From assembly GCF_030012605.2 (NCBI RefSeq), contig NZ_CP114055.2: a DNA stretch of 64,000 nucleotides. One strand, written 5' to 3'. This stretch comes from Bergeyella_A cardium (GTDB lineage Bacteria; Bacteroidota; Bacteroidia; Flavobacteriales; Weeksellaceae). This document shows, in pieces, positions 40,692 to 49,883 of the stretch; the first letter of the stretch is position 1; each line of letters begins with the position of its first letter. The notes beneath the pieces were generated by a model, which did not search any database, had not been told where the DNA came from, and was given only the letters and a program-made list of their open reading frames with translations. The translations under genes and the position numbers were made by a program.

Positions 40692-41933
40692 TCCATTGAA
40701 TATTTTAGGTAAATACTTAACTTCTCTAATTTTATAATAATCTTGTGATTCTTTCTCTGCATATCTTTTTCTTGATTCAATGCATTTTTTTGCGTCATTA
40801 TATAAATTAAGTCCAAGCAACGTCAACGAACCATCTATATTCATAATCTTTTTGGTTATACATTCAGAAATGATTGCCTCATAATCCTTGTGTAAAATCC
40901 CTAAAATCTGACAAATACTAACCGATGTATATTTTCTCCTTGACAATTTTATGATTGAATAAATTGAAAAGTCAATTTTATTAACTGATGAAAAATGTCG
41001 TTTTCCTCTTTTTATTGAAAACGAAAAAAAGGTTTCTTTCAATTGGTCGCTACCAAACTCTCTTAAAATTGAAAGCTCGTGCAAAATAGATTTTCTCAAA
41101 TTCTTTGAATTACTAATTCTATCTATGGAAAATCTTGGTATTAGTGGAATCCAATCTTCTTTGTTTGCCCAAATAATAGGGAGCGTGTTATTGGGTGTTC
41201 CGTATGAGAATGAGACTAAAGATTGGGAATTGCCATATCCCAAGACATTGTCTTTTTCTGATTTACTTTTTTTAGGTGCAACAAGCTTGGACCCGTATTT
41301 ATAGCAAAATTCTCTATGTTTGCTGTAATTTCTATAACCAAAATAACTCGCTTCGCTTGAAAATGCTTTTTTGAAAATATTTGATATTGGAATACGAACT
41401 GACACATACTTTTTTACTTCTTTTACCCCAAAGTCCATTCCTGCAATACCAATAAAATAAATTTCACTGAATTTCTCTTTATGAACTAATATTTTTTCAT
41501 TAAAAAATGAAACAAAGGAAGAACCTGTTCCGATGAAATCGTCAATAATAACCAAGGAATAGGGTTTACTAATGTCTTCAATGTTATCTAAACTGCTTTT
41601 AAGATGAATTCTCTTGTTTTTTTTAGAAGTACTTGTCTTTTGAAAAAAATATGAAATCATACTTCCGCTCTTACCAAACTTTCCAAGAGGTATAACTATT
41701 ACTTGATTGGTTCCTGGAATTTCTTTAATCAAATCAGAAAAAGAATCGTTTAATATATTTTCAATATCGTCAATGGTGTAAACTGTGAGATTTTGAAGGA
41801 TATTTAATGCAAATTTATGTTCTGACTTTGGAAAGTTGCTCAACCATTTTAGAATGTCAAGTTGACTCACAACTTTTAGTTTTGTAGTCAAGATATCAAG
41901 TGTAGTGTTATCTATTTCTAAATTAAGAGTCAT
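40683..41933 (-). CDS. Retron effector: phosphoribosyltransferase-like protein with C-terminal winged helix
   Basis: This 416-residue protein is probably the toxin of the retron. The PRPP-binding motif VIIDDFIGTGSSF (about 128-140) has the paired Asp and TGSS loop of type I phosphoribosyltransferases. A second block YGNSQSLVSFSYGTPNNTLP (about 233-252) is typical of the PRTase-CE conflict-system type and not of biosynthetic enzymes. The C-terminal 320-390 region looks like a winged helix (SICQILGILHKDYEAIISE, then IMNIDGSLTLLGL). As I recall the retron classification, PRTase plus winged-helix effectors define Type III. It is encoded first, ahead of the RNA and RT. The substrate is unknown. 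Confidence 0.8.
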   Translation of the reverse strand: MTLNLEIDNTTLDILTTKLKVVSQLDILKWLSNFPKSEHKFALNILQNLTVYTIDDIENILNDSFSDLIKEIPGTNQVIVIPLGKFGKSGSMISYFFQKTSTSKKNKRIHLKSSLDNIEDISKPYSLVIIDDFIGTGSSFVSFFNEKILVHKEKFSEIYFIGIAGMDFGVKEVKKYVSVRIPISNIFKKAFSSEASYFGYRNYSKHREFCYKYGSKLVAPKKSKSEKDNVLGYGNSQSLVSFSYGTPNNTLPIIWANKEDWIPLIPRFSIDRISNSKNLRKSILHELSILREFGSDQLKETFFSFSIKRGKRHFSSVNKIDFSIYSIIKLSRRKYTSVSICQILGILHKDYEAIISECITKKIMNIDGSLTLLGLNLYNDAKKCIESRKRYAEKESQDYYKIREVKYLPKIFNGKS

Positions 41934-42188
41934 ATTATTCTTAGTATATGCTTAATATCTTCAACAAGATAAGATTAGTAAAAATTATTTGCAAATATTA
42001 ATATCTTTTAGAAGATGCTAATATATAAAAAAAACTTTATATGTTTATTATTTATTTTCAAAATTAATACATAAAAAAAACTAAATTTTATAAACAATGG
42101 ATTACAAATATATTTATTAATACTTTATAAGATAGACGAACAGCTGTTTTTTTTATAAATAATATAAAATTAATATTTAAAAAATAGC
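41934..42188. other. AT-rich gap between retron effector and helicase gene
   Basis: No coding frame is supported. There is a 10-bp palindrome ATTTGCAAAT (about 41989-41998) and a near-consensus minus-strand box (AATATTTG) that may drive the retron. The DNA is more AT-rich than any other gap in the window. Confidence 0.4.
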
Positions 42189-42196
42189 TACTTTTG
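42189..42196 (+). promoter_or_regulatory. -7 promoter box (TACTTTTG) of the PIF1-like helicase gene (leaderless type)
   Basis: The box is 5 nt before the ATG, and TACTTTTG-N-GGCT-ATG is almost the same as ahead of lolD. The transcript should start at the ATG. Confidence 0.7.
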
Positions 42197-42201
42197 AGGC
42201 T

Positions 42202-44340
42202 ATGAATCAGCAGGAGTCCATTTTTCAGCTTATAGAGCATACGAATAGAAGCATCTTCCTGACAGGAAAGGCAGGCACAGGGAAGACAACTTTCCTCAAT
42301 AATTTTGTGCAAAAGACACGGAAAAAACACATTATTGTAGCACCTACGGGGATTGCAGCGATTAATGCAGGTGGGGTAACCATTCACTCTATGTTTGGGC
42401 TCCCATTGCGAACCTTTGTGCCAACTTCCGAGCGGATAGATCAAAACCTGGCAAATAATATCGCAGACCTTACCCATCATTTCAAGTATAGAAAAGATAA
42501 GCTCAAGCTCTTCCGCGAGTTGGAAATTATTATTATAGATGAAGTCTCTATGCTTCGTGCCGATGTTCTAGATATGATGGACTTCTCACTACGCTTTACC
42601 CGAAGGAGTACCAAACCTTTCGGAGGAGTACAGATGCTTTTTATAGGCGACCTATACCAGCTACCCCCAGTGGTGAGAGACGAGAATATCCTGATGCAGT
42701 ACTACGATTCGAGTTTCTTTTTCAGTAGCCTTGCCCTTCAGCAGCTCCCCCTCATCACCGTAGAGCTCACAACTGTCTATCGGCAAACGGATGAAATATT
42801 CGTCAATCTCCTTAATGCTATCCGAGATAGAGAGCGGGAGAAGATAGATTTCAACCTGCTAAATGAGCGTTATGACCCCGATTTTGAACCTACAAAAGAA
42901 TCCTTTGTCTATCTCACTTCCCACAATAGAATGGCGGACGAGGTCAATAGGAAAAAACTCTCCGAGCTCGGAGGTAAAAGTTATTTCTATGGAGCGAGAG
43001 TAGTGGGAGATTTTAAGGAAACTCAATACCCGAACGATGTTGAGATAGAGCTAAGAGTAGGTGCACAAGTAATGTTCATACGAAATGATACAAGTGGAGA
43101 CAGGAGATACTACAACGGGAAGCTGGCACAGGTAACCCGCCTTGCAGAGGATGAAGTTTGGGTGAGGCTGGAAGACAGCGATGAGGAATTTAAACTCCGA
43201 ACCGAAAGCTGGGAGCAGAAAGCCTATTCATTAGATACCGAAAAAAACATTGTAGAAGATGTGCTGGGCAGCTTCGAGCAGTACCCGATACGCCTCGCTT
43301 GGGCGGTTACCATACACAAATCTCAGGGGCTCACTTTCGATAGGGTGATTGTAGATGCTGGCAAGTCCTTTACCTCTGGACAGGTCTATGTAGCTCTCTC
43401 CAGATGCCGTACTTTGGAGGGCATCGTCCTCAAATCCAAGATAACTCCCGAGATTATTTTTGCCAATTATCAAGTAGACAACTTCCAATACGCCACTAAT
43501 GCCAATGAGCGGATAGAGGAAATCCTCGAATCTGAAAAGTACGATTATGCAATAAATAAAATGCTGATGAGCATAGATTCCCATTGGTTACAAGAGCAGT
43601 TGGAGCGCTGGTATTCAGTTGCCATTACCAGCAAGAATCTGGATAAAGACAAGGCAAAAACCCTTTATCATATCATTAACCAAGAGAATAAAAACCTCAT
43701 CCAGATTTATACAAAGTTTGAGAAAATAGTTTTACAGAAGCTCCAAAAGTTCATCTATGGAGAGATACTTTGGCAGGAGATAGAGAGCAAGGCAAAAGGA
43801 GCAGTTAATTTCTTTTTTACCACCATTTATTCCAAAATCTTTGAGGAGCTCAAGCAGTTCTATGCAGAAACCAAAGGCGTAAAAGGGCTAAAACTCTACA
43901 ATGAGGAGATAAGAATTTTAATAGATGATTTAGAAGACTATTTGAATGATTTAAAACAGATACGCCTCCTTGAAATGAAGCTCTTTGAGGAAAAGAACGA
44001 GGTGAAAGTTTCCAAGAAAATTGCTAAAATCCCTACCCATATCATCACTTACCAACTCTTCGAGGCTGAGAAGAGTATTCCAGAAATAGTTAAGGAGAGA
44101 GGATTAGCAATCAGTACTATATACGGACATCTTGCAAAATTTGCCGAGCAAGGCGTTTTGGATATTGGGAGAATCGTGACTCAAGAGAAGCTCCTCCTTT
44201 TCGAGCAGGAATTTCATAAGCCCACTCATCCCACCACGCTCACCGATTGGAAAAAAATCCTCCCTCCCGAATTTGAGTTCCATGAAATCCGACTATTGAT
44301 TAATCATTTCAGCTATAGCACAGCACACCTTAGTAAGTGA
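42202..44340 (+). CDS. PIF1/RecD-like superfamily 1 DNA helicase with C-terminal helix-turn-helix
   Basis: A 712-residue SF1B helicase. Walker A GKAGTGKTT (22-30) is followed by VAPTGIAAINAGGVTIHSMF (motif Ia), IIIIDEVSML (Walker B), FIGDLYQLPP (motif III) and the C-terminal AVTIHKSQGLTFDRV (RecD/PIF1 UvrD_C_2). The last 200 residues include a helical region and a HTH_40-type domain (QLFEAEKSIPEIVKERGLAI) found in Bacteroidetes members. PIF1-type helicases unwind DNA at difficult structures such as G-quadruplexes. It is a core gene flanking the retron. Confidence 0.88.
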   Translation: MNQQESIFQLIEHTNRSIFLTGKAGTGKTTFLNNFVQKTRKKHIIVAPTGIAAINAGGVTIHSMFGLPLRTFVPTSERIDQNLANNIADLTHHFKYRKDKLKLFRELEIIIIDEVSMLRADVLDMMDFSLRFTRRSTKPFGGVQMLFIGDLYQLPPVVRDENILMQYYDSSFFFSSLALQQLPLITVELTTVYRQTDEIFVNLLNAIRDREREKIDFNLLNERYDPDFEPTKESFVYLTSHNRMADEVNRKKLSELGGKSYFYGARVVGDFKETQYPNDVEIELRVGAQVMFIRNDTSGDRRYYNGKLAQVTRLAEDEVWVRLEDSDEEFKLRTESWEQKAYSLDTEKNIVEDVLGSFEQYPIRLAWAVTIHKSQGLTFDRVIVDAGKSFTSGQVYVALSRCRTLEGIVLKSKITPEIIFANYQVDNFQYATNANERIEEILESEKYDYAINKMLMSIDSHWLQEQLERWYSVAITSKNLDKDKAKTLYHIINQENKNLIQIYTKFEKIVLQKLQKFIYGEILWQEIESKAKGAVNFFFTTIYSKIFEELKQFYAETKGVKGLKLYNEEIRILIDDLEDYLNDLKQIRLLEMKLFEEKNEVKVSKKIAKIPTHIITYQLFEAEKSIPEIVKERGLAISTIYGHLAKFAEQGVLDIGRIVTQEKLLLFEQEFHKPTHPTTLTDWKKILPPEFEFHEIRLLINHFSYSTAHLSK

Positions 44341-44368
44341 GGTGTTTATTAATTAAATATTCTGCCTA

Positions 44369-44950
44369 CTACGGTTTAAAGTCTAAAACAACCACAGTTG
44401 CTCTTAATTCTGGGAAGAAGGCATCATAGCAGGATTGGAGGAAAGGTTTTTCTTTTAAGAAAGCATCAAAGATGGGGAGGGATTTATCGAGGTATTTCGC
44501 TTTGTTGAGCACATTTTGCAGGCTGTGCTTCATCCCCCAATCCGTACGGTAGTTGTAGAGCCAGTCGTCCTTCTCCATATAATGGAGCACAGTCTTAAAG
44601 TTCTCTGGAAAGAGGTAAAGGTAGTTTCGGAGGGTGGCGTAGGTGGCTTGTGAATGGGCTTTCCATTCGGTTGTGGAGAGGATTTTTGGGTCATTGGCGA
44701 GGAAGTAATCCATCGCTACATCTACAAAAGCCCCAGCATAGAGCCTCGTGAGTGGGGCAAATACTTTTTTAGCCTCTATAATAGCGGGGTGGGTGTCGGT
44801 AAAAGAATCAATAGCCCTGTGCCTGCGGATGCCGTCCTGTATGCCTTCGGGCAAGAGGTGGCGGTCTCGGTTTCGGATATAGTCGTTCAAGAACTGCCCT
44901 ACGAGCTGCTCCTCCGTTTCATTGAGGTAAGAATGTGCTAAGTAATTCAC
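44369..44950 (-). CDS. acpH: Acyl carrier protein phosphodiesterase
   Basis: AcpH removes the 4'-phosphopantetheine arm from acyl carrier protein. The 193-residue HD-like protein (DUF479 family) starts with MNYLAHSYL, the family hallmark, and has DGIRRHRAIDSFTDTHP, VDVAMDYFLA and the C-terminal VVVLDF. The length agrees with the family (about 193). It is convergent with the helicase gene, and the palindrome CACCTTAGTAAGTGAGGTG overlapping the helicase stop may end both transcripts. Confidence 0.9.
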   Translation of the reverse strand: MNYLAHSYLNETEEQLVGQFLNDYIRNRDRHLLPEGIQDGIRRHRAIDSFTDTHPAIIEAKKVFAPLTRLYAGAFVDVAMDYFLANDPKILSTTEWKAHSQATYATLRNYLYLFPENFKTVLHYMEKDDWLYNYRTDWGMKHSLQNVLNKAKYLDKSLPIFDAFLKEKPFLQSCYDAFFPELRATVVVLDFKP

Positions 44951-45026
44951 TTTAATTTGCTTTAGGCGGTAGGCAATAAGCAGTAGGCTTTTGCAGGATA
45001 AATATTAATAAGAATAAGCCCATCGG

Positions 45027-46370
45027 TTAAAAAAGCAGTTCTACGAAATCCTCTATTTTGCCTACTTCTTCTATCTTGATGCCGTATTTCTTTTTGGAAA
45101 TTTTATTGAGGGAGGAGACAAAAATTTTCTCATACCCTAACTTTTCGGCTTCGGAGATGCGCTGCTCTATCTGAGAAACAGGGCGAATTTCTCCACTAAG
45201 ACCAATCTCTCCCGCAAAGCAATAGCGCTCGGAGATGGCAATATCCTCATTACTGGAAAGGATAGAGGCGATAACGGCAAGGTCAAGAGCGGGGTCATCG
45301 GTTTTAATGCCTCCCGTAATGTTGAGGAAAACATCTTTCGCTCCGAGCTGGAAGCCCGCGCGCTTTTCTAAAACGGCGAGGAGCATATTCAGCCTCTTGG
45401 CATCAAAACCCGTACTGCTCCGCTGTGGCGTGCCATAGACTGCTGTGCTCACCAATGCTTGAATCTCCAGAAGCATCGGCCGGTTCCCCTCCAAAGTTAC
45501 AGCAATAGCATTGCCCGAAAGCTCTTCTAATTTCTTGGTAATAAGGATTTGCGATGGGTTTTTAATCTCTTTCAGCCCTTGAGAAATCATTTCATAGATA
45601 CCAATCTCGGAGGTAGAACCGAAACGGTTTTTATTCGCCCTGAGGAGACGGAAAAGGTGGTTCCTATCACCATCAAAGTTGAGGACTACATCTACCATAT
45701 GCTCTAAAACCTTTGGACCCGCAATCTGACCGTCCTTCGTGATATGCCCCACGAGGAAAACGGGGGTATTATTCTCCTTTGCGTACTTTATAATCTCATT
45801 AGAACATTCTCGGATTTGAGATACCGAACCTGCCGAACTCTCTATCTCCGCCGAATGAAGGGTCTGAATGGAGTCTATAATCATAAAGTCGGGCTGGAGT
45901 TTCTTTGCCTCGTAGATGATTTTCTCTATGGAAGTCTCGGTGAAGAGATAGCAGTTCGGGTTTTGAAGTTCCGTAAGCCTGTCTGCCCTCATTTTGATTT
46001 GCGAAGCGCTTTCTTCCCCCGATACATAGAGGATTCTCTTCTTCATTTTGAGTGCCAGCTGAAGCAGTAAAGTAGATTTACCAATGCCGGGCTCCCCACC
46101 GATAAGGGTAACCGAGCCGAGAACAATGCCTCCACCAAGCACCCTGTTGAGCTCCTCAGAAGGGGTTTTAATGCGAGGCTCTTCACTGGTTTCTACCTCA
46201 ATAATATTGATGATGTGCTGCTTAGTTTTGGGAAGGATGGACTTTGATTTCTTCTCCACAACCTCTTCTACTATCGTATTCCACTCACCGCAGTTCTGGC
46301 ACTGCCCAAGCCATTTGGAGTACTGCATACCACAGTTCTGACAGAAATAAGAAGTTTTAAGTTTCGCCAT
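45027..46370 (-). CDS. radA: RadA/Sms, DNA repair and recombination ATPase
   Basis: RadA is a hexameric helicase that promotes branch migration during recombination. The 447-residue protein has an N-terminal C4 zinc finger (Cys 10, 13, 24, 27), Walker A GGEPGIGKST, the RadA-specific KNRFG motif and a C-terminal Lon-like P domain. The frame is open to 46394, but the start is put at 46370 (MAKLKTSYFCQNCG) because it leads directly into the zinc finger and a minus-strand promoter box lies 21 nt upstream. It is divergent from the TonB receptor. Confidence 0.95.
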   Translation of the reverse strand: MAKLKTSYFCQNCGMQYSKWLGQCQNCGEWNTIVEEVVEKKSKSILPKTKQHIINIIEVETSEEPRIKTPSEELNRVLGGGIVLGSVTLIGGEPGIGKSTLLLQLALKMKKRILYVSGEESASQIKMRADRLTELQNPNCYLFTETSIEKIIYEAKKLQPDFMIIDSIQTLHSAEIESSAGSVSQIRECSNEIIKYAKENNTPVFLVGHITKDGQIAGPKVLEHMVDVVLNFDGDRNHLFRLLRANKNRFGSTSEIGIYEMISQGLKEIKNPSQILITKKLEELSGNAIAVTLEGNRPMLLEIQALVSTAVYGTPQRSSTGFDAKRLNMLLAVLEKRAGFQLGAKDVFLNITGGIKTDDPALDLAVIASILSSNEDIAISERYCFAGEIGLSGEIRPVSQIEQRISEAEKLGYEKIFVSSLNKISKKKYGIKIEEVGKIEDFVELLF

Positions 46371-46391
46371 TGGGAAAGGGGTTAATGCCTG

Positions 46392-46399
46392 CAAAGATA
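46392..46399 (-). promoter_or_regulatory. -7 promoter box (TATCTTTG) for radA
   Basis: Minus-strand TAnnTTTG box 21 nt before the radA start. The divergent TonB-receptor box lies 22 bp away. Confidence 0.6.
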
Positions 46400-46421
46400 A
46401 ATCTTGGAAAAGAAATTTTAT

Positions 46422-46429
46422 TACATTTG
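46422..46429 (+). promoter_or_regulatory. -7 promoter box (TACATTTG) for the TonB-dependent receptor
   Basis: TAnnTTTG box 10 nt before the TTG start at 46440. Confidence 0.6.
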
Positions 46430-46439
46430 CCCCGTTTAA

Positions 46440-48269
46440 TTGAAAAAATCAACCGTGAAAAAGACTTTTTTAACCGTGCTAATCCTCGCTGCAACGGTAT
46501 CTTTCGCTCAAGAAGACACCAAAGAAGTAGAAGAGGTACTCATACAGGGGAAATTCCTCAGCACGCCCTATCAGAAGATTGTAGAGAATATAGAAGTGAT
46601 TTCTAAAAAGGAGATAGAAAACTCCCCCGCTCAGAGTATAGATGAGCTACTCCAGCAGTTCTCTGGGTTAGACATTCGCAAACGAGGAGCGAATGGCGTA
46701 CAATCAGATATATCCCTTCGTGGGGGTACTTTTGATCAGGTATTAATCCTCGTTAATGGCATTCCGATGAATGATGCTCAAACGGGGCATAATGTAATGA
46801 ACCTCCCGATAGACCTCTCAGCAATAGAAAAAATAGAGATTCTGAAAGGCCCAGCAGCAAGGAGATTCGGAAATAATGCCTATGCTGGAGCTATTAACAT
46901 CATTACAAAACCTTCTGCGGAGGAAAAAGTAAAGATAAAAGCAGAGGGAGGAGATTTCCAGACCTATGCTTTGGGATTGGTTTCCTCGTTTGGAACGGAT
47001 AAATTCCAGAACTTGCTCCAAACCACCTCCACAGGTTCGCAAGGTTATAAGCACAATACCGACTATACCGTGAGGAATGTTTTCTATCAAGGGAAAATAC
47101 CCCTCAATAATGGCAGCTTTGGGGTACAAGCGGGTTTCTCCGAGAAAAAATTCGGAGCAAATGGTTTCTATGCGAGCAGAAAGGCTACCGAGCAGTATGA
47201 AGAAGTCCAAACCTCGCTCGTGAGCTTTAATTATGCACAGAAGTTTCAGCACTTTGCTCTTAATTCATCGGTGTACTGGCGTAGGGGGCAGGATATGTAC
47301 CTCTATAACCGACAAAAGCCCGAGATCTACCGAAATATGCACATCACCCATAATATCGGGGGTACGCTCAATGCCAGCTATCAGTGGCTGCTCGGTACTA
47401 CGGGCTTGGGTACGGAGGTGAGAAACGAGGGAATTGTCTCCAACAACTTAGGCGAGAGAGACCGATTCATCACCCAAGTGTTTTTTGAGCATAATTTCTC
47501 TTTCTTTAATGATAATTTAAAGATTACACCAGGGGTTACTTGGGCTAAATACTCCTCCGTAGGAGATTATTTCTATCCTGGGGTAGATATAGGTTTTAGG
47601 TTTAATCCTCACCATAAAATATACGGTAATATTGCGAAGGTGCACCGCGTACCTACCTTTACCGACCTCTATTATAAGAGCAAAACAGAGGAAGGAAATC
47701 CAGATTTAAAGTCAGAATCTGCCCTTTCTGCCGAGGTAGGCTATGCCTTTCAGATGAAGAATTTTAGTTTTAAGGTGAGCGGCTTCGGTAGAGATACCGA
47801 TAATATGATTGATTGGAATTTTGAGACCCTCGATAATAAATGGCACAGCCAAAATTTGGTTGCCACCCGAGTTACAGGCTTTGAAGCCAGCTCCGAGCTG
47901 AGCCTTCCATTCATTAATACCACTTTTGGGCTTAGCTATACCTACCTTAACAATGAGCTGAAATCCGATAAGGTTTCCGATAAATCCAAATACATTTTAG
48001 AAAACCTGAGACACCAGCTCGTAGCAAAGATGGAGAACCGAGTTTTGGGCAATTTCTATAACCAAACCATTTACCGCTACCAAGACCGGCAGATGGGGGG
48101 CTACAGCATCAATACCCTTGATGAAAAGCTCAGCTATAGGAAAAACGGTTTTGAAACCTATGTGGTCATCAACAACCTTACAAATAATAAATACACCGAT
48201 GCCTTCGGTATAGAAATGCCAGGCCGATGGTTTCATATCGGGGTGAGTTATACAATAGGGATTAACTAA
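46440..48269 (+). CDS. TonB-dependent outer-membrane receptor
   Basis: This 609-residue receptor imports an unknown substrate across the outer membrane. It has a signal peptide (ending TVSFAQ), a plug domain (about 30-150) with SIDELLQQFSGLDIRKRGA, the LRGGTFDQVLILVNGIPMND block and INIITKP, then a 22-strand-type barrel ending in an aromatic strand. It lacks an N-terminal carboxypeptidase-like extension, so it is not of the SusC type. The start is TTG 46440 or GTG 46455, both giving a fair signal peptide. The substrate cannot be read from sequence (a vitamin-B12 or siderophore type is possible). No partner genes are nearby. Confidence 0.88.
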   Translation: MKKSTVKKTFLTVLILAATVSFAQEDTKEVEEVLIQGKFLSTPYQKIVENIEVISKKEIENSPAQSIDELLQQFSGLDIRKRGANGVQSDISLRGGTFDQVLILVNGIPMNDAQTGHNVMNLPIDLSAIEKIEILKGPAARRFGNNAYAGAINIITKPSAEEKVKIKAEGGDFQTYALGLVSSFGTDKFQNLLQTTSTGSQGYKHNTDYTVRNVFYQGKIPLNNGSFGVQAGFSEKKFGANGFYASRKATEQYEEVQTSLVSFNYAQKFQHFALNSSVYWRRGQDMYLYNRQKPEIYRNMHITHNIGGTLNASYQWLLGTTGLGTEVRNEGIVSNNLGERDRFITQVFFEHNFSFFNDNLKITPGVTWAKYSSVGDYFYPGVDIGFRFNPHHKIYGNIAKVHRVPTFTDLYYKSKTEEGNPDLKSESALSAEVGYAFQMKNFSFKVSGFGRDTDNMIDWNFETLDNKWHSQNLVATRVTGFEASSELSLPFINTTFGLSYTYLNNELKSDKVSDKSKYILENLRHQLVAKMENRVLGNFYNQTIYRYQDRQMGGYSINTLDEKLSYRKNGFETYVVINNLTNNKYTDAFGIEMPGRWFHIGVSYTIGIN

Positions 48270-48275
48270 TAGAGA

Positions 48276-48311
48276 CAAAAAAACAGCGCCTTATAGGGCA
48301 CTGTTTTTTTT
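48276..48311. terminator. Bidirectional terminator between TonB receptor and purF
   Basis: Stem AAAACAG(C)GCC / GGGC(A)CTGTTTT has A and T runs on both sides, between convergent genes. Confidence 0.75.
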
Positions 48312-48395
48312 ATTATCATTTCGGGTATTTTCTAATTATTAACCAAAGTTCTCACTATTATGATTTAAACAGGAGAAATACCTGCTACCTAAAAT

Positions 48396-49868
48396 TTACG
48401 GTGATTTCACGGGATAAATCTCTGTAAAGCATCCGAAGCAGTGGTCGGAGCTGCCGAGGATATCTTTTAGATTTTCCAAACTGAGAAAGTCTAATGAATC
48501 TACTCCCAGATAGTCTCTTAGCTCTTCGACACTCATATTTGCGGAGATGAGGTCATCTTTAGAGGGGGTATCTATTCCGAGAAAGCAAGGCGCTATAATG
48601 GGTGGAGACACGCTTCGGAAGTGTATTTCTTTTACGCCTGCATCTTTGAGGATTTTCACCAATCGTTTAGAGGTTGTTCCCCGTACGATAGAGTCATCGA
48701 TAATTACGATTCTCTTGCCTTTAATTTCGGATACAATGGGGTTTAGCTTGAGATTAACGATTCTCTCCCTCATCTCTTGGGTAGGGACGATGAAGCTCCT
48801 CCCGATGTATCTGTTCTTAACCAAAACAGGGCTGAAAGGTATCCCCGATGCCTTTGAAAAACCAATAGCTGCAGGCACCCCCGAGTCCGGCACACCGATA
48901 ACGATATCTGCTTCCACGGGGGACTGCTCCCAGATTTTCATTCCCGATTTTTCCCTTACTTCATAGACATTAATATTCTCCAAAGTGGTGTCTGGTCGTG
49001 CAAAGTAGATGTATTCAAAAGCACAAATTCTATTGACGCAGTCGTCCTTTACCAAGTAAGACTTCAGCCCTTTCTCATCCGATGAAGTATAGATGATTTC
49101 GCCAGGGAGAATATCACGAACATAAGCCGCACCTACCGCATCTAATGCTGCCGACTCCGATGCTACTACGAAAGTTTTCTCATCCAATGCCCCCAGAACG
49201 AGTGGGCGAATACCATTAAAATCCCTAAATGCAAAGAACTTATTGCGGGTCATTCCCACTACCGAGAAAGCTCCTTCTATTCGTTCCATCGTGTGTTTAA
49301 TCGCCCCACGAAGCCCCAAATCGAGGTTCTTCTGAATCAGCCTTAGGATAATCTCCGAGTCGGAAGTCGCTTTAAAGACTACACCTTCGGCTTCAAGTTC
49401 GGTGCGGAGCTGTTTAGCATTGGTGAGATTCCCATTGTGAGCGATGGAGAGGATGATTTGATCCCATTCATTCTTCGCAAAAAAAGGCTGATAATTATAC
49501 TTCTTCTTATCGCCTGCGGTGGTATATCGAGTATGACCGATAACAGAGTTGCCCATAAAGGTTTCAGGCTCATTGATGCCTTTAAAAACATCGAGAACGA
49601 GCCCTTCATCTTTAATATTAACGATATGCCCATTCTTGCTCACAGAAATACCACACGCCTCCTGACCTCGGTGCTGAAGAGCAAAGAGCCCAAACTGAGA
49701 GAGTGAGAAGGTATCCACCTCATTCTCGGAGTAGAGCCCAAAAATCCCGCACTCTTCATTCGGAGCATCTAATCTCTCCTCGTCTTTGGTTCGGAAGGTA
49801 TTCCTGCCATAGCTCTGTTTTTTGATTCGCTGGAGGTATTCTTTTTTGAAAACTTCTAAGTCTTTCAT
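48396..49868 (-). CDS. purF: Amidophosphoribosyltransferase
   Basis: PurF makes 5-phosphoribosylamine from PRPP and glutamine, the first step of purine synthesis. The 490-residue protein has the Ntn-hydrolase domain with the catalytic Cys in EECGIFGLY (about residue 38, after a long propeptide-like N-terminus), ALQHRGQEACGI, and the phosphoribosyltransferase motif IVIIDDSIVRGTTS (about 365-378). It is 15 nt downstream of purC, in an operon. A CxxC-type Fe-S site may be present near the C-terminus (DHCFGC), as in the Bacillus-type enzyme. Confidence 0.95.
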   Translation of the reverse strand: MKDLEVFKKEYLQRIKKQSYGRNTFRTKDEERLDAPNEECGIFGLYSENEVDTFSLSQFGLFALQHRGQEACGISVSKNGHIVNIKDEGLVLDVFKGINEPETFMGNSVIGHTRYTTAGDKKKYNYQPFFAKNEWDQIILSIAHNGNLTNAKQLRTELEAEGVVFKATSDSEIILRLIQKNLDLGLRGAIKHTMERIEGAFSVVGMTRNKFFAFRDFNGIRPLVLGALDEKTFVVASESAALDAVGAAYVRDILPGEIIYTSSDEKGLKSYLVKDDCVNRICAFEYIYFARPDTTLENINVYEVREKSGMKIWEQSPVEADIVIGVPDSGVPAAIGFSKASGIPFSPVLVKNRYIGRSFIVPTQEMRERIVNLKLNPIVSEIKGKRIVIIDDSIVRGTTSKRLVKILKDAGVKEIHFRSVSPPIIAPCFLGIDTPSKDDLISANMSVEELRDYLGVDSLDFLSLENLKDILGSSDHCFGCFTEIYPVKSP

Positions 49869-49883
49869 CTCTTTTTTTCTTGC

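Larger units (their letters stand above)
40514..40692 (-). ncRNA. Retron msr-msd RNA
   Basis: The gap between effector and RT genes is bounded by inverted repeats a1 (40691-40676) and a2 (40528-40514), as in known retrons, where this pairing is needed for reverse transcription. Inside, on the minus strand, are an msr-type hairpin (ATGCTT...AAGCAT), a long msd-type hairpin (TTTTCAGCAC...GTGCTGAAGA, extended by CCTCAC/GTGTGG around a TGC loop), and a hairpin GAAGACG-CTTCG-CATCTTC before a2. The branch-point G is probably just after a1 (CAAGCCG), but I cannot fix it. Length about 179 nt is typical. Confidence 0.78.

Noticed and set aside
40517..40816. A 99-codon minus-strand frame overlapping the retron RNA and the effector 3' end
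   Set aside because: It reads through the a1/a2-bounded RNA in a different frame from both neighbours, has no family similarity, and covers stems of the msr-msd RNA.
40683..41933. Effector as a ComF or purine-salvage phosphoribosyltransferase
   Set aside because: The PNNTLP block, the C-terminal winged helix and its position beside a retron RNA and RT fit a conflict-system PRTase; no cysteine cluster of ComF is present.
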